Origin: Chryseobacterium sp. LAM-KRS1 | Lineage (GTDB): Bacteria; Bacteroidota; Bacteroidia; Flavobacteriales; Weeksellaceae | Length of the DNA: 64,000 nt | NCBI RefSeq assembly: GCF_013184525.1 | Contig: NZ_JAAOIZ010000003.1 | Location: forward strand, 732,818 to 796,817 | Direction: 5' to 3' | Shown here: piece by piece, positions 9,637 through 18,423 of the stretch | Position numbering within the stretch: position 1 is the stretch's first letter | Layout: each line of letters opens with the position of its first letter | Program-made: the position numbers and the translations under genes | The notes under the pieces: model-generated | Databases searched by the model: none | What the model was told of the DNA's origin: nothing | The model's input: the letters and a program-made list of their open reading frames with translations, nothing else

Positions 9637-11001
9637 TTATTCTTTTACAATTTTTTGTGAAATGATCAGACCTTCATCTTCACTTACAGCTAAAGTATAG
9701 ATTCCAGAAGGAATAGTACTGATATTAACAAAGATTGTAGAAGCATTTTTCATTTCAAATTTGACAGGAATCAATTTACCCGATCCATCATACAATGCTA
9801 CTTTTACATTCTTTGAAAAGTCCTGTTTACCTTTGATATAGAATTCATTCTCTGCCGGATTCGGATAGATTCCGAATCTTCTTTCTTCTGCTTTAATTTC
9901 AGACATCCTTAACGTTGAGGTCTTATTCAGTTTCCAGGTTACCGTGGCAAAATGAACCGTATTGTGACTGTTAACTTTTATTAAAGGACTGTTGTCGGTA
10001 ACAGAGAAAATAAGGGTATTAAGACCGCTATTCAGTTGTGATGGAGAAACTGTTAAGGTATTACTCGTTGAAGAAAGAGCCGTTCCATTGAGAGTCCAGG
10101 AATTGACCAATGTATTAGGGATTGGCAAAACTTCATTTACAGTAAATGTTACGGCGGCATTACCATTCACATTGCTGCTGTTGGCTGGTGTATAAGAGTC
10201 AATCGGTGATACTAATGAATGTATTCTCTCAATAATGGCCTCTTTACAAACGGAACAAAACTGTCTGTCCAGATATCTCATTTCACAATTTTGATGTGGA
10301 CGGTACCATGAAGGGCTTTCGGTATAGGGATACACTCCCACACTGTTTAATCCTAACCAGTTTTTCCATTTGATGGTTGCTGTATTGGAGTTTTGTGTCT
10401 TGTTAGGTGACTCCCCTGTTCCTGCAAACCAATATTCATCCGCAAGCTTTCCAAAGGAATGCCCAAGTTCATGTACTACAATCTCATTTGAAGAGCCATT
10501 TAGCGACGCAAATGCATAAGCACCTCCGCATCCGCCATACTCTGTAGAGTTACCCAGAACGTACGTAATATCATAATCAGGAACATTAGCTGCGAGAACC
10601 TGCGCTACTTTATTTGTACTATTGCTGTAAATACAGCGGTGTACACCAAAGTCAAATGAAGAGCCCAGGTAATTATTGGGATTGGAAACAGGAATAACCG
10701 GCTCTGTAACATCCGTTGCTGTTCCAGGATGTTTTACACCTGTTTCTGTTGATACTACTTTTACAGCATACGCATTAAAATAATTTTTATATTCTGTATA
10801 TGGACTTTTTGTAAAGAGATAGTTAATCGTAGACTGTGCAGAATTCACAAAATTAGTTTGCTGAGCAGAAGTAAATCCATCACCCAATACTGCGATATTG
10901 ATCCGGTTAGAGTTTGAACCGTTATTAAGCAGAGAAACTGTCTGAAAGGTTTGTGAAAAGCACAATGAACTTACGAATAGGAGAAATAAAGTTTTTTTCA
11001 T
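9637..11001 (-). CDS. M64 family metallopeptidase with T9SS sorting domain
   Basis: 454 residues: signal peptide (1-16), catalytic domain with H177-E-L-G-H181 followed by A-D188-E-Y, the HExxHxxxxxxDEY pattern of the IgA-peptidase-like M64 family, then an Ig-like region (about 260-355) and a C-terminal type IX secretion sorting domain beginning FGIYPNPAENEF and ending with the conserved lysine/valine-rich strand (IISQKIVKE). It is therefore predicted to be exported to the surface or medium by the T9SS. The upstream gene ends 3 bp before this start codon, so the two form an operon. Confidence 0.92.
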   Translation of the reverse strand: MKKTLFLLFVSSLCFSQTFQTVSLLNNGSNSNRINIAVLGDGFTSAQQTNFVNSAQSTINYLFTKSPYTEYKNYFNAYAVKVVSTETGVKHPGTATDVTEPVIPVSNPNNYLGSSFDFGVHRCIYSNSTNKVAQVLAANVPDYDITYVLGNSTEYGGCGGAYAFASLNGSSNEIVVHELGHSFGKLADEYWFAGTGESPNKTQNSNTATIKWKNWLGLNSVGVYPYTESPSWYRPHQNCEMRYLDRQFCSVCKEAIIERIHSLVSPIDSYTPANSSNVNGNAAVTFTVNEVLPIPNTLVNSWTLNGTALSSTSNTLTVSPSQLNSGLNTLIFSVTDNSPLIKVNSHNTVHFATVTWKLNKTSTLRMSEIKAEERRFGIYPNPAENEFYIKGKQDFSKNVKVALYDGSGKLIPVKFEMKNASTIFVNISTIPSGIYTLAVSEDEGLIISQKIVKE

Positions 11002-11003
11002 GG

Positions 11004-11501
11004 CTATAGTTTTTGGTTAAATAATAATTGATTTCCTGCATGGGTAACTTTTTCCACTTTCACGATCTGGATTTCTCCGGAATGAGGATAGCGCACACTG
11101 AATTCAGCATTATCCGAGGAAACTTTGTGTCTTCCGATTCCGTCTTTATCAAAACTTTCCAGATTCTGATTTAGAGGATCTTCAACCAGCTGTTTCACAA
11201 TTTCTTTTCCGCTGGCATCAGTAAGTGATATAATAAAATCACCAAGACCTGCTGAGTTTCTGTCAAAAGAAGGGATGGATTTCAACTTTCCTTCAGTAAT
11301 TTTCTTTGATTCGAGGGTAATTTTTTCAGGACCGGATTTCGTTTTTTCTACCTTAAAAAACAGGTACACAATTTGATTTTTGTCTTGTTGACAATTAACA
11401 TTCTCAGATGATCTTCCATAACTTAAGTCTTTCACTACCAGAAAGCTATACAGCACAAAAGTCGGAAGAATTAAAAAGGTTAGTAAATTTTTCATAATCA
11501 T
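11004..11501 (-). CDS. hypothetical exported protein co-transcribed with the M64 peptidase
   Basis: 165 residues, or 163 if the second methionine (MKNLLTF...) is the start. A single N-terminal hydrophobic segment (about 5-22) acts as a signal peptide or anchor; the rest is a soluble, beta-rich domain ending in LLFNQKL. Family not recognised. It directly precedes the M64 peptidase with a 2-base gap, which suggests a linked role in the envelope (for example partner, inhibitor or chaperone), but nothing in the sequence identifies which. Confidence 0.78.
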   Translation of the reverse strand: MIMKNLLTFLILPTFVLYSFLVVKDLSYGRSSENVNCQQDKNQIVYLFFKVEKTKSGPEKITLESKKITEGKLKSIPSFDRNSAGLGDFIISLTDASGKEIVKQLVEDPLNQNLESFDKDGIGRHKVSSDNAEFSVRYPHSGEIQIVKVEKVTHAGNQLLFNQKL

Positions 11502-11584
11502 TTTTTGATGAAGTTAAGAAGATTTCACCAAAATAAGATTTATTTTTACTGTTTTTTTTCTAAGGGAAAAAATTCAGAAAGTCA

Positions 11585-11592
11585 TATCTTTG
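11585..11592 (+). promoter_or_regulatory. candidate -7 promoter element of ruvC
   Basis: TATCTTTG matches TAnnTTTG exactly. It ends only 5 bases before the proposed ATG at 11598, so the transcript would start at or next to the start codon. No TTTG is seen 19-21 bases upstream, so the match could be chance. Confidence 0.4.
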
Positions 11593-11597
11593 ACGAA

Positions 11598-12152
11598 ATG
11601 ATTGCAGAAAAGATAATTTTAGGTATTGACCCGGGAACTGCCATAATGGGCTTTGGGATTATTTCCATTAAAAAAGGTCAGATGGAAATGGTTTCCATCC
11701 ACGAGCTTATTTTGAAAAAATATCCCAACCATGAAACAAAGCTAAAATACATCTTTGATAAAACCCTAGCCTTAATTGATGAGTATCACCCGGACGAGGT
11801 TGCCCTGGAAGCTCCATTTTATGGAAAAAATGTTCAGAGTATGCTAAAACTGGGACGTGCACAAGGGGTAGCAATGGCAGCGAGCCTTCATCGAAATATT
11901 CCGATTACCGAATACTCACCTAAGAAAATAAAAATGGCTATTACAGGAAATGGGAATGCCAGCAAAGAACAGGTAGCAGGGATGCTTCAAAACCTTCTGA
12001 AGCTAAAAGAATTTCCAACAAAATATCTGGATGCATCTGATGGTCTTGCCGTAGCTGTTTGTCATCATTTTAATTCAGGAACAATTGCTGATACAAAATC
12101 TTATTCCGGATGGGAAAGTTTTTTAAAGCAGAATCCTGACCGTTTAAAATAA
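11598..12152 (+). CDS. ruvC: crossover junction endodeoxyribonuclease RuvC
   Basis: 184 residues from the ATG at 11598. An in-frame start further upstream (11505) would add 31 residues with no family match, so I reject it. Catalytic acidic residues are all in place: D11 in LGIDPGT, E71 in ALEAPFYG, D145 and D148 in LDASDGLAVAVCHH. RuvC resolves Holliday junctions with RuvAB during recombinational repair; the length agrees with the family. It is divergent from the M64 operon. Confidence 0.95.
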   Translation: MIAEKIILGIDPGTAIMGFGIISIKKGQMEMVSIHELILKKYPNHETKLKYIFDKTLALIDEYHPDEVALEAPFYGKNVQSMLKLGRAQGVAMAASLHRNIPITEYSPKKIKMAITGNGNASKEQVAGMLQNLLKLKEFPTKYLDASDGLAVAVCHHFNSGTIADTKSYSGWESFLKQNPDRLK

Positions 12153-12155
12153 GCG

Positions 12156-12602
12156 TTACTGTCTTTCATAAATATCTTCTATAGCAGTAACCTTTCCATA
12201 GATGATATCATTATAAAGAATGGAAAATCTGTTTTTCGAAATGATTCTAAATTGTTTATTTTCTTTTAGATCTGCATCCATATATGAGAATGAATTTTTA
12301 TTAATCGTCACTAAATTTCTTGCTGACGAACTTATTATCTCACAGTTTTTTCCATTTGCATACTTTTTAATAAAAAAAATATTTCCATTTTCTTTTTCGA
12401 ATAATAAAGTGGTCTTCTTTGTACATTCGTGAAGTGGATATATTTTACTTATCTCTCCATCTTTATAGGTTTCTTCAACTAATTTCCATTTTCCGATAAA
12501 GTAATATTGATCACTCTCCAGACTCTTTCTTTTTACTGCGGGAGATTGTGATTGGCAACTTAGCATAAAACTACAGCATAATAAGAAAATTAATCTTTTC
12601 AT
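12156..12602 (-). CDS. hypothetical lipoprotein, lipocalin-like
   Basis: 148 residues with a lipoprotein signal (LLCCSFMLSC, acylated Cys around 16). The GKWKLVEETYKDGE opening after the leader resembles small lipocalin-like domains (GxW near the start of a beta-barrel), common as uncharacterised lipoproteins in Flavobacteriia. The stop lies 3 bases from the convergent ruvC stop. No function can be assigned. Confidence 0.78.
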   Translation of the reverse strand: MKRLIFLLCCSFMLSCQSQSPAVKRKSLESDQYYFIGKWKLVEETYKDGEISKIYPLHECTKKTTLLFEKENGNIFFIKKYANGKNCEIISSSARNLVTINKNSFSYMDADLKENKQFRIISKNRFSILYNDIIYGKVTAIEDIYERQ

Positions 12603-12620
12603 TGTTTAGCATCTTTTAGT

Positions 12621-12648
12621 AAAAAAGGCCCTTTTTTTAAAGGGCCTT
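12621..12648 (-). terminator. intrinsic terminator of the M43 peptidase gene
   Basis: On the minus strand GGCCCTTT ... AAAGGGCC followed by TTTTTT, just after the stop of the M43 peptidase gene. Confidence 0.8.
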
Positions 12649-12656
12649 CTACTCTA

Positions 12657-14552
12657 TTAGTTATTTATAAATTTCTTTGATTCTTTTTTATCACCGTAAG
12701 TGATAATGTATACTCCTTTTGGTAATGTTTGGTTGATTCGAACTTCATTCGTTTTAGAAGTACCTTTCTGCAATACTTTTCCACTCATGTCATAGATCTG
12801 GTAATCTCCAAAACTTACATTTTTACTTCCTATCAGTTGAAGTTTATTTTCTGATTTTGTATAAACAATTTTACTTTCCGAACTTCCTTTAACTTCAGAT
12901 GTTCCTAATGCTTCTAAAATCTTAACTGCATAGTCCTCCATTTGCCCATATTGTAACTGAGAGCAAGGGGTAAGATCAGGAAGATTTACTGAATTATACG
13001 TCGCAGCATCCACTGCAATTCTCATCCTCAAATAAGTATTTTTCACAGCATTGGCAGGAGGAGTAATCGTGTTGGTAACGGTCATCCCTGTTCCGGTCAA
13101 ATTGCCTGATAAATGATTTACGACCAATTCACTATCTTCAAAAGACCCATTGTTATTATAATCGATCCAGACTTTTGTTCTAAACTTTTCTGCCTGACTA
13201 AAAGTATATGCATAAGTTACTTTCAGCTCCGTTCCTGTAGTTGACGGTATTTCGGTATAGTATGCAGGCCTGATACAATTTGCAGAAGCAAAATCATCAT
13301 AATATGAAGGAGTTGCTTCATCTGAATCGTAGCCATTAGTAGTACTGTTTATAGTTCCAAATTTAACGTTGGTAGCACCGATCGCAAAATTATTATTGGT
13401 AGGGTGCGCTGTACTTGGCGGATTACATTGGGCTGCAACTACAGAAACTGGCGAAGGAATAACAATCGACGGATCTTTACCCGCTGTAGAGTTAAGCAGA
13501 TCTTTTCTATACTCCATCATTAACAAAATAGCCCGGTCTCTTTGTCCTTCCGTAAATTTACGGTTAGAATTGGTGTAATTCATAACATTATATTGAGTTC
13601 CGTCGTAGTTTTGTCCGGTACATGGATCAATAGCAGTATTGTTAGGAACAGCAACACCATACATGCTTCTAGATGGTGAAGTATCACATACTCTATCTCC
13701 TGTTGTTGCACAATCATTACTAGGAGGGCAACTTGATTGATCAGTATATGAAACTCCCTGAAATGTATGATAAAGTCCAAAAGCATGTCCAAGTTCATGA
13801 GTTAATGTCGTATCATTTTGATTTTTAATGGTTGCCACCTTCATAAAGCTTTCATAATCATAAGCATAAGAATCCGGGAATTTTGCGTATCCCATTAATC
13901 CATAAGATAATTGCTGCTGCCCATCAAAACCGATCACTACATAAATATTAAAGTATGAATTTTCCGGCCAATGGTGCGCTAACTCATTTTTAATCTGGCT
14001 ATCACTAGCTCCACTTGAACTTTGCATCTTAACTCCCCTTGTATCATAACCTGGAATAGTACTTCCATTATATCTCACAATACCGGTAGTAGGAGTACAG
14101 CTAGGTGATCTTTTAGCCAATACGAGCTTAAAAGGAATTACTGCTCCTCCAGTTGGTCCGGAACCTTCAGGGTAAAATCCATTGCCAAAAGTTGTAGCAT
14201 ACATACTGTTCGCTCTGTCGATCCAGTCGATAATTTCCTGATCAGTAACATGTAAATTTGCATTAGCAGTTGCCTGAGATTCAATAACATGTACTACAAC
14301 AGGGATTTCATAAACTTGTCCGGTATAAAGTCCGTTCCACGAAGTACTAGCGCCAACTTTATTAAGATAAGACTGCTTATTCATGGAAGCTAATCTGGCT
14401 TCTACAATCTCCCTGTTTTTCTTTAGTTCAGGGTGTTTAGCATCCATTTGCGACATGATTTGGTCAAAACCACAAATATTTTGCACATTTTGAGAAAATG
14501 CATTAACCCAAAGGATCAACGCAAAACATAGAACTATTCTCTTCATATTCAA
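12657..14552 (-). CDS. M43 (pappalysin/cytophagalysin) zinc metalloprotease with GEVED and T9SS domains
   Basis: 631 residues. Signal peptide 1-20; metzincin zinc site H252-E-L-G-H256-A-F-G-L-Y-H262 with a Met-turn in YNVMNYTNSN; a GEVED-type beta domain around 385-545 (FRTKVWIDYNNNGSFED ... YGQMEDYAVKI); and a C-terminal T9SS sorting domain (SKIVYTKSENKLQLIGS ... GVYIITYGDKKESKKF). Predicted secreted endopeptidase of the cytophagalysin/ulilysin type. Single gene with its own promoter and terminator. Confidence 0.93.
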   Translation of the reverse strand: MNMKRIVLCFALILWVNAFSQNVQNICGFDQIMSQMDAKHPELKKNREIVEARLASMNKQSYLNKVGASTSWNGLYTGQVYEIPVVVHVIESQATANANLHVTDQEIIDWIDRANSMYATTFGNGFYPEGSGPTGGAVIPFKLVLAKRSPSCTPTTGIVRYNGSTIPGYDTRGVKMQSSSGASDSQIKNELAHHWPENSYFNIYVVIGFDGQQQLSYGLMGYAKFPDSYAYDYESFMKVATIKNQNDTTLTHELGHAFGLYHTFQGVSYTDQSSCPPSNDCATTGDRVCDTSPSRSMYGVAVPNNTAIDPCTGQNYDGTQYNVMNYTNSNRKFTEGQRDRAILLMMEYRKDLLNSTAGKDPSIVIPSPVSVVAAQCNPPSTAHPTNNNFAIGATNVKFGTINSTTNGYDSDEATPSYYDDFASANCIRPAYYTEIPSTTGTELKVTYAYTFSQAEKFRTKVWIDYNNNGSFEDSELVVNHLSGNLTGTGMTVTNTITPPANAVKNTYLRMRIAVDAATYNSVNLPDLTPCSQLQYGQMEDYAVKILEALGTSEVKGSSESKIVYTKSENKLQLIGSKNVSFGDYQIYDMSGKVLQKGTSKTNEVRINQTLPKGVYIITYGDKKESKKFINN

Positions 14553-14575
14553 CTATTTTTTTAATTTATTCGATG

Positions 14576-14608
14576 CAAAACTATTATTTATTTTAACAAA
14601 TTGACAAA
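14576..14608 (-). promoter_or_regulatory. promoter of the M43 peptidase gene
   Basis: On the minus strand TTTG (14608-14605), a 21-base spacer and TAGTTTTG (14583-14576). This fits the flavobacterial -33/-7 pattern; the start codon is 24 bases downstream of the -7 box. Confidence 0.6.
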
Positions 14609-14731
14609 ATATATTGAAAAAACGTAAAGAATTTTATTATGTTAATATGTAAAAATCATAACTTATTGTCTAACAGTGATATAAATAAAACAAGTAAACA
14701 TACTTGGTAAAACATAATACTATCTTTAGCA

Positions 14732-14758
14732 TTGGTATGATTTTTAGTATTACTTTTG
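14732..14758 (+). promoter_or_regulatory. promoter of the DUF4407 gene
   Basis: TTG (14732-14734), 16-base spacer, TACTTTTG (14751-14758), 15 bases before the chosen ATG. The spacer is slightly short of the usual 19-21. Confidence 0.55.
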
Positions 14759-14773
14759 TATAAATTTTCAATA

Positions 14774-15844
14774 ATGAAAAATCAACAACAAACTATAAAT
14801 CAGGTGAATCATAAAATAAATTGGTTCCAGAAGTTTCTGATGGTATGCTCCGGAGGAAACATCCATATTTTAAGGAAAACACCAAGTGAATGGAATAAAT
14901 TTTCGGGTATCGGAGGTATCGTTTTATTTACTGCAGTTTTCGCTACACTTTCCGCAGGTTATGCCATGTATACTGTATTTGATAATATATGGACATCTGT
15001 TGGTTTTGGAATTTTATGGGGATTAATGATATTTAACCTGGACCGTTACATTGTTTCCTCCATCAAAAAAACGGGAACATGGTGGAATCAGATACTCATG
15101 GCTATTCCACGTCTGGTTTTGGCTACTTTTTTAGGAATTATCATTTCAAAACCTTTAGAGCTTAAAATTTTTGAAAAGGAAGTCAATAAACAGCTGAACA
15201 CGATCATCCAGCGAAATAAAAAGCAGCTTCAGGGTGAAATGACCGGCAGAATTCTTCAGCAAAGCGGTCCTTTTGAAACTGAGAAAAAACAAATATCAGA
15301 AAAGATTGCACAATACCAAAAGTCTTATGATTCGGCAGCTGTAGAGCTAGAAAAAGAAATCCTCGGAAAACAATCAGGCTTAACGAGTGGAAAAGTAGGT
15401 TTCGGATCTAATGCCAAAAGAAAACAGGAGCTTAAGGAGCAAAGACGTCAGGATCTTGAGAGTTATCAAAAGCAAGTAGCTCCAAGGTTGGAATATCTGG
15501 ATAAAGAAATTTCAAAAGTATACACCAATCTGGAAACCGAAAGAAAATCTACTGAAACCTTTGAGGATAAGTTCAATGGATTTGCCGCCCGTTTGCAGGC
15601 GCTTGATGAGTTAGGAAAAAATTCCGCAATCATAGGTTTAGCTGCAGCCTTTATTATGGGGCTTTTCATTTGTCTGGAAATTTCTCCTGTACTGGTTAAG
15701 CTAATTTCTCATGTAGGCCCCTATGATCATCTTTTGGAAAAAACAGAAAATGATTTCCGCCTGTACTCCAAGGAAAAAATTGAAAAAGGCAATGCCCTTA
15801 CCGACTATAGAATCGATGATTTTAAAGAGAATCTGAATAAATAA
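14774..15844 (+). CDS. DUF4407 integral membrane protein with long coiled coil
   Basis: 356 residues from ATG 14774; an earlier TTG at 14756 overlaps the promoter box and is rejected. Three N-terminal membrane segments (about 45-66, 74-88, 108-126), a charged helical region of about 150 residues (131-280) predicted as a coiled coil, and a fourth membrane segment (about 293-315). The WNKFSGIGGIVLFTAVFATLSAGYA opening and NLDRYIVSSIKK loop match the DUF4407 family. Function unknown. Monocistronic, with its own promoter and terminator. Confidence 0.88.
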   Translation: MKNQQQTINQVNHKINWFQKFLMVCSGGNIHILRKTPSEWNKFSGIGGIVLFTAVFATLSAGYAMYTVFDNIWTSVGFGILWGLMIFNLDRYIVSSIKKTGTWWNQILMAIPRLVLATFLGIIISKPLELKIFEKEVNKQLNTIIQRNKKQLQGEMTGRILQQSGPFETEKKQISEKIAQYQKSYDSAAVELEKEILGKQSGLTSGKVGFGSNAKRKQELKEQRRQDLESYQKQVAPRLEYLDKEISKVYTNLETERKSTETFEDKFNGFAARLQALDELGKNSAIIGLAAAFIMGLFICLEISPVLVKLISHVGPYDHLLEKTENDFRLYSKEKIEKGNALTDYRIDDFKENLNK

Positions 15845-15860
15845 TTTAAATTATATCAGA

Positions 15861-15895
15861 AAAAGACCTTTCATGTTTATGAAAGGTCTTTTTTA
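15861..15895 (+). terminator. intrinsic terminator
   Basis: A 14-bp stem (AAAAGACCTTTCAT / ATGAAAGGTCTTTT) with a GTTT loop and a T-run, just after the DUF4407 gene. Confidence 0.88.
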
Positions 15896-15995
15896 TTTTA
15901 AAACGTTATATTCTGTCGTTACTCAAAAGTATTTTTACCTTGGAGTTAAAGATGTAATTCTTATTAATTCTTTTCAAAGTGAAATCAAGTACTCT

Positions 15996-16199
15996 TAAAA
16001 AAGGTTAAATTTGCAAAATCTTAAAATACAAAAGAATAAAAAAACTCTACTTGAGTATATTGACTCTATGCACAATAACTATCAAATTATCACAAGAAAT
16101 GATATAGCAAAAAGATATCAAATCCAATTCTCAGGATTTCCTAACTAGGCATTACAAGAAGCGCTAAATGAAGCAATCAGATTAGAACAGTTTAAATAA
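15996..16199 (+). pseudogene. possible interrupted small gene
   Basis: In the 362-base gap between the DUF4407 gene and the next gene, one frame reads through about 50 codons (including the segment MHNNYQIITRNDIAKRYQIQ), meets a single TAG at 16146, then continues for 16 plausible codons to TAA at 16197. The first part resembles a short winged-helix-like stretch, but I do not recognise it. It may be a decayed gene or simply non-coding AT-rich DNA. Confidence 0.25.
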
Positions 16200-16206
16200 A
16201 TTCAAA

Positions 16207-16491
16207 ATGGAAGAGTATTTAGATAAGCATTTCATAATTAAATTTCTATTTCTCTTAATAGTAGGTATTGGCACTGTCGTAATTTCATATCTATTATCTA
16301 AAAGTTTTAAAAAAGAAAGTTTATTATCTACTCCTAATAATAATTTAAAAAGGATGACATACTGGCGTACTTTAGGGGGTATGCTCATCGGAAGTGTTAG
16401 AGTATTAATATCCTTTTATTTGTTATTTGAAGATTTAACGAAAAATAAAGAGGAAAAAAACAACAAATTTGAACAAGTTCAGATCAAATAA
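16207..16491 (+). CDS. small hypothetical membrane protein
   Basis: 94 residues with two hydrophobic segments (about 9-27 and 55-72) separated by a basic loop, and a Lys/Glu/Asn-rich tail. No family recognised. It lies in a very AT-rich patch of short unknown genes and is followed by its own terminator-like hairpin, which supports it being real. Confidence 0.6.
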   Translation: MEEYLDKHFIIKFLFLLIVGIGTVVISYLLSKSFKKESLLSTPNNNLKRMTYWRTLGGMLIGSVRVLISFYLLFEDLTKNKEEKNNKFEQVQIK

Positions 16492-16544
16492 TTACATTGC
16501 CTTTAATTAAATGGTATTTTTTGCATAAAAAGTAAATTAAAGAT

Positions 16545-16595
16545 ACAGCTACTAGAAACTTAATTTCTCGGGGCTGTCATTATTTTTATTTTTAT
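16545..16595 (+). terminator. intrinsic terminator
   Basis: A stem of 12 paired bases in 14 (ACAGCTACTAGAAA / TTTCTCGGGGCTGT) with a 5-nt loop, followed by a long T-rich run, downstream of the small membrane protein gene. Confidence 0.65.
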
Positions 16596-16651
16596 TTGTC
16601 TATTATAATGTGACAACAAGTTAAAATACCATTAACTAAAAATAATCCAGA

Positions 16652-16927
16652 GTGAAAAAAATAATATTATTTACCTTAATATATCATATTTTGTTATTTC
16701 TAATACCTCTTGTAATAATTTCTATTCTTGAAGGTTATGGAACCGAGACATATGCTTATATCTTTTATTTTAGTGTGAGGTACTTCTTTGTCGGATTTAT
16801 TTTTGATGTCATAATACTAGCCCTTCTATATTATTTTAAAATCAGTAAATTAAAATGGGTGTTATTCTTTTTAAGTTCTATATGCATTGCATTAATAATG
16901 CTTTACACTTTATTGCAAATTAAATAA
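16652..16927 (+). CDS. small hypothetical membrane protein (GTG start)
   Basis: 91 residues, mostly hydrophobic, with three predicted membrane helices (about 3-25, 33-60, 66-89). It starts at GTG 16652 (MKKIILFTLI...); no better start exists. A terminator-like hairpin follows at 16996-17033. Family not recognised; likely an inner-membrane protein of unknown role. Confidence 0.55.
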   Translation: MKKIILFTLIYHILLFLIPLVIISILEGYGTETYAYIFYFSVRYFFVGFIFDVIILALLYYFKISKLKWVLFFLSSICIALIMLYTLLQIK

Positions 16928-16995
16928 CTATTATTTACATCAAGTAACACAGTTTATATAAAAATTTACTCAAAAAATAATAGCAAATTATAAAC

Positions 16996-17033
16996 AGATC
17001 CAAGAAAATAAATTATCTCGGATCTCTATTTTA
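16996..17033 (+). terminator. intrinsic terminator
   Basis: AGATCCAAGA / TCTCGGATCT stem (9 of 10 bases paired), 10-nt loop, then CTATTTT. Confidence 0.55.
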
Positions 17034-17126
17034 AAATACCTTTCGAATATTTCAGTACACCCTAAAAATCATAATCCAACAGTTTTTTATATCCTAAATA
17101 GGAATATTTTTTGCAGTTCCTATACC

Positions 17127-17324
17127 ATGCCTTCCTCAGTTGTACATAGTTATGAATATTTTCCGGAAACTGAAATACTACGAATCGTATATCAGTCGGG
17201 AGCAGTTTATGATTATTTGAAAGTACCACAGATCATTGTTGATCAGTTCAAAGCTTTTACTTCTAAAGGGACATTTCTTAATAAGGTTATCAAAAAGAAA
17301 TTTAAGTATACCAGAATAAAATAA
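17127..17324 (+). CDS. KTSC domain-containing protein
   Basis: 65 residues that form a single KTSC-like domain: VVHSYEYFPETEILRIVYQS, then GAVYDYLKVP, and SKGTFLNKVIKKKFKYTRI. The family is named from lysyl-tRNA synthetase-linked C-terminal segments, and stand-alone copies are common in bacteria without known function. Cytoplasmic, no signal peptide, single gene. Confidence 0.82.
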   Translation: MPSSVVHSYEYFPETEILRIVYQSGAVYDYLKVPQIIVDQFKAFTSKGTFLNKVIKKKFKYTRIK

Positions 17325-17434
17325 AATTCTCTGCTTTATTTTAACAATAATTTAAGTCGTTATCGGCTATGAATTAATTTCTTATTCCTAATTTTAGTTT
17401 TTCATTCAAAGAATTTACAACTAATCACAAAAAT

Positions 17435-17899
17435 ATGATACTACAACAAGGAACCCCGGCACCGGATTTTGAGCTCCATGCCACTCCCGACCAGAAACTA
17501 AAACGTTCTGATTTTTTAGGAAAGAACCTGATTTTAGTTTTTTATCCTGCAGACTGGAGTCCGGTTTGTGGTGATCAGGTGAGCCTATATAATGAAATGC
17601 TTTCCATTTTTCATAAATATAATGCAGATATCCTGGGTATTTCTGTTGACAGCGCCTGGTGCCATGATGCTTTCATGGAAAACAGAAAACTACACTTCCC
17701 TCTGTTGGCCGACTTCAATCCCAAGGGAGAAGTTTCAAAAGCTTACGGCGTCTATAATGAAGATAACGGAACTTCACAAAGAGCACTATTTGTTATTGAT
17801 CCTGAAGGAATCATCCAGTGGAGCTACTTATCACCCGATGGAATTAATCCGGGAGCTGACGGAATCATTGATGCTTTAGAAAATTTAAAACAAAAATAA
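17435..17899 (+). CDS. peroxiredoxin (AhpC/TSA, redoxin domain)
   Basis: 154 residues, thioredoxin fold. The peroxidatic cysteine is C45 in P38-A-D-W-S42-P-V-C45, the PxxxS/TxxC signature; C76 in SAWCHDAF could be the resolving cysteine. It reduces hydroperoxides in the cytoplasm. Only 5 bases separate it from the DsbA-family gene, so the two are an operon and probably act together in thiol redox balance. Confidence 0.9.
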   Translation: MILQQGTPAPDFELHATPDQKLKRSDFLGKNLILVFYPADWSPVCGDQVSLYNEMLSIFHKYNADILGISVDSAWCHDAFMENRKLHFPLLADFNPKGEVSKAYGVYNEDNGTSQRALFVIDPEGIIQWSYLSPDGINPGADGIIDALENLKQK

Positions 17900-17904
17900 T
17901 ATTT

Positions 17905-18423
17905 ATGTCTACTTTAAGAATTCCCATTGGTCCTAACGACCACGTTCAGGGAAATCCAGATACCGCGAAAATAGTTTTAGTAGAATATGGTGACTATCAA
18001 TGTCCTTATTGTGGTCATGCTTTTCCTTTAATAAGAAGATTTGTTCAGGAAAACAGTGATGATGTAGCATTTGTATTCAGGAACTTTCCTTTGACTGATG
18101 CCCATGAATATGCCATGGCAGCCGCAACAGTTGCCGAGGCAGCAGGAAAACAAGGAAAATTCTGGGAAATGCACGACCTCATCTATGACAACCAAAATAT
18201 ATTGAACGAAGCACTACTCAAAGAGTGTGTAAAAGTTCTGAAACTGGATGTGAATAAAATCGAAAATGAGATTAACACCGAAGAACTTCAGGCAAAGATT
18301 GAGGCTGACTTTGAAGGCGGTGTACGCAGTGGAGTAAACGGAACTCCATCTTTTTTCGTCAATGGGCAAAAATGGGAAGATTATGACGGAACGTACGATT
18401 CATTCATTGACCTAATTTCTTAG
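17905..18423 (+). CDS. DsbA family thioredoxin-fold protein, cytoplasmic
   Basis: 172 residues with the redox motif C33-P-Y-C36 (YQCPYCGHAF), a helical insertion typical of DsbA, and the cis-proline loop NGTPSFFVNG. There is no signal peptide, so it is predicted to work in the cytoplasm, unlike classical DsbA. Operon partner of the upstream peroxiredoxin; may recycle it or act on other cytoplasmic thiols. Confidence 0.88.
   Translation: MSTLRIPIGPNDHVQGNPDTAKIVLVEYGDYQCPYCGHAFPLIRRFVQENSDDVAFVFRNFPLTDAHEYAMAAATVAEAAGKQGKFWEMHDLIYDNQNILNEALLKECVKVLKLDVNKIENEINTEELQAKIEADFEGGVRSGVNGTPSFFVNGQKWEDYDGTYDSFIDLIS

Noticed and set aside
11505..11597. N-terminal extension of RuvC
   Set aside because: The 31 added residues have no family counterpart, and a -7 box lies inside the extension.
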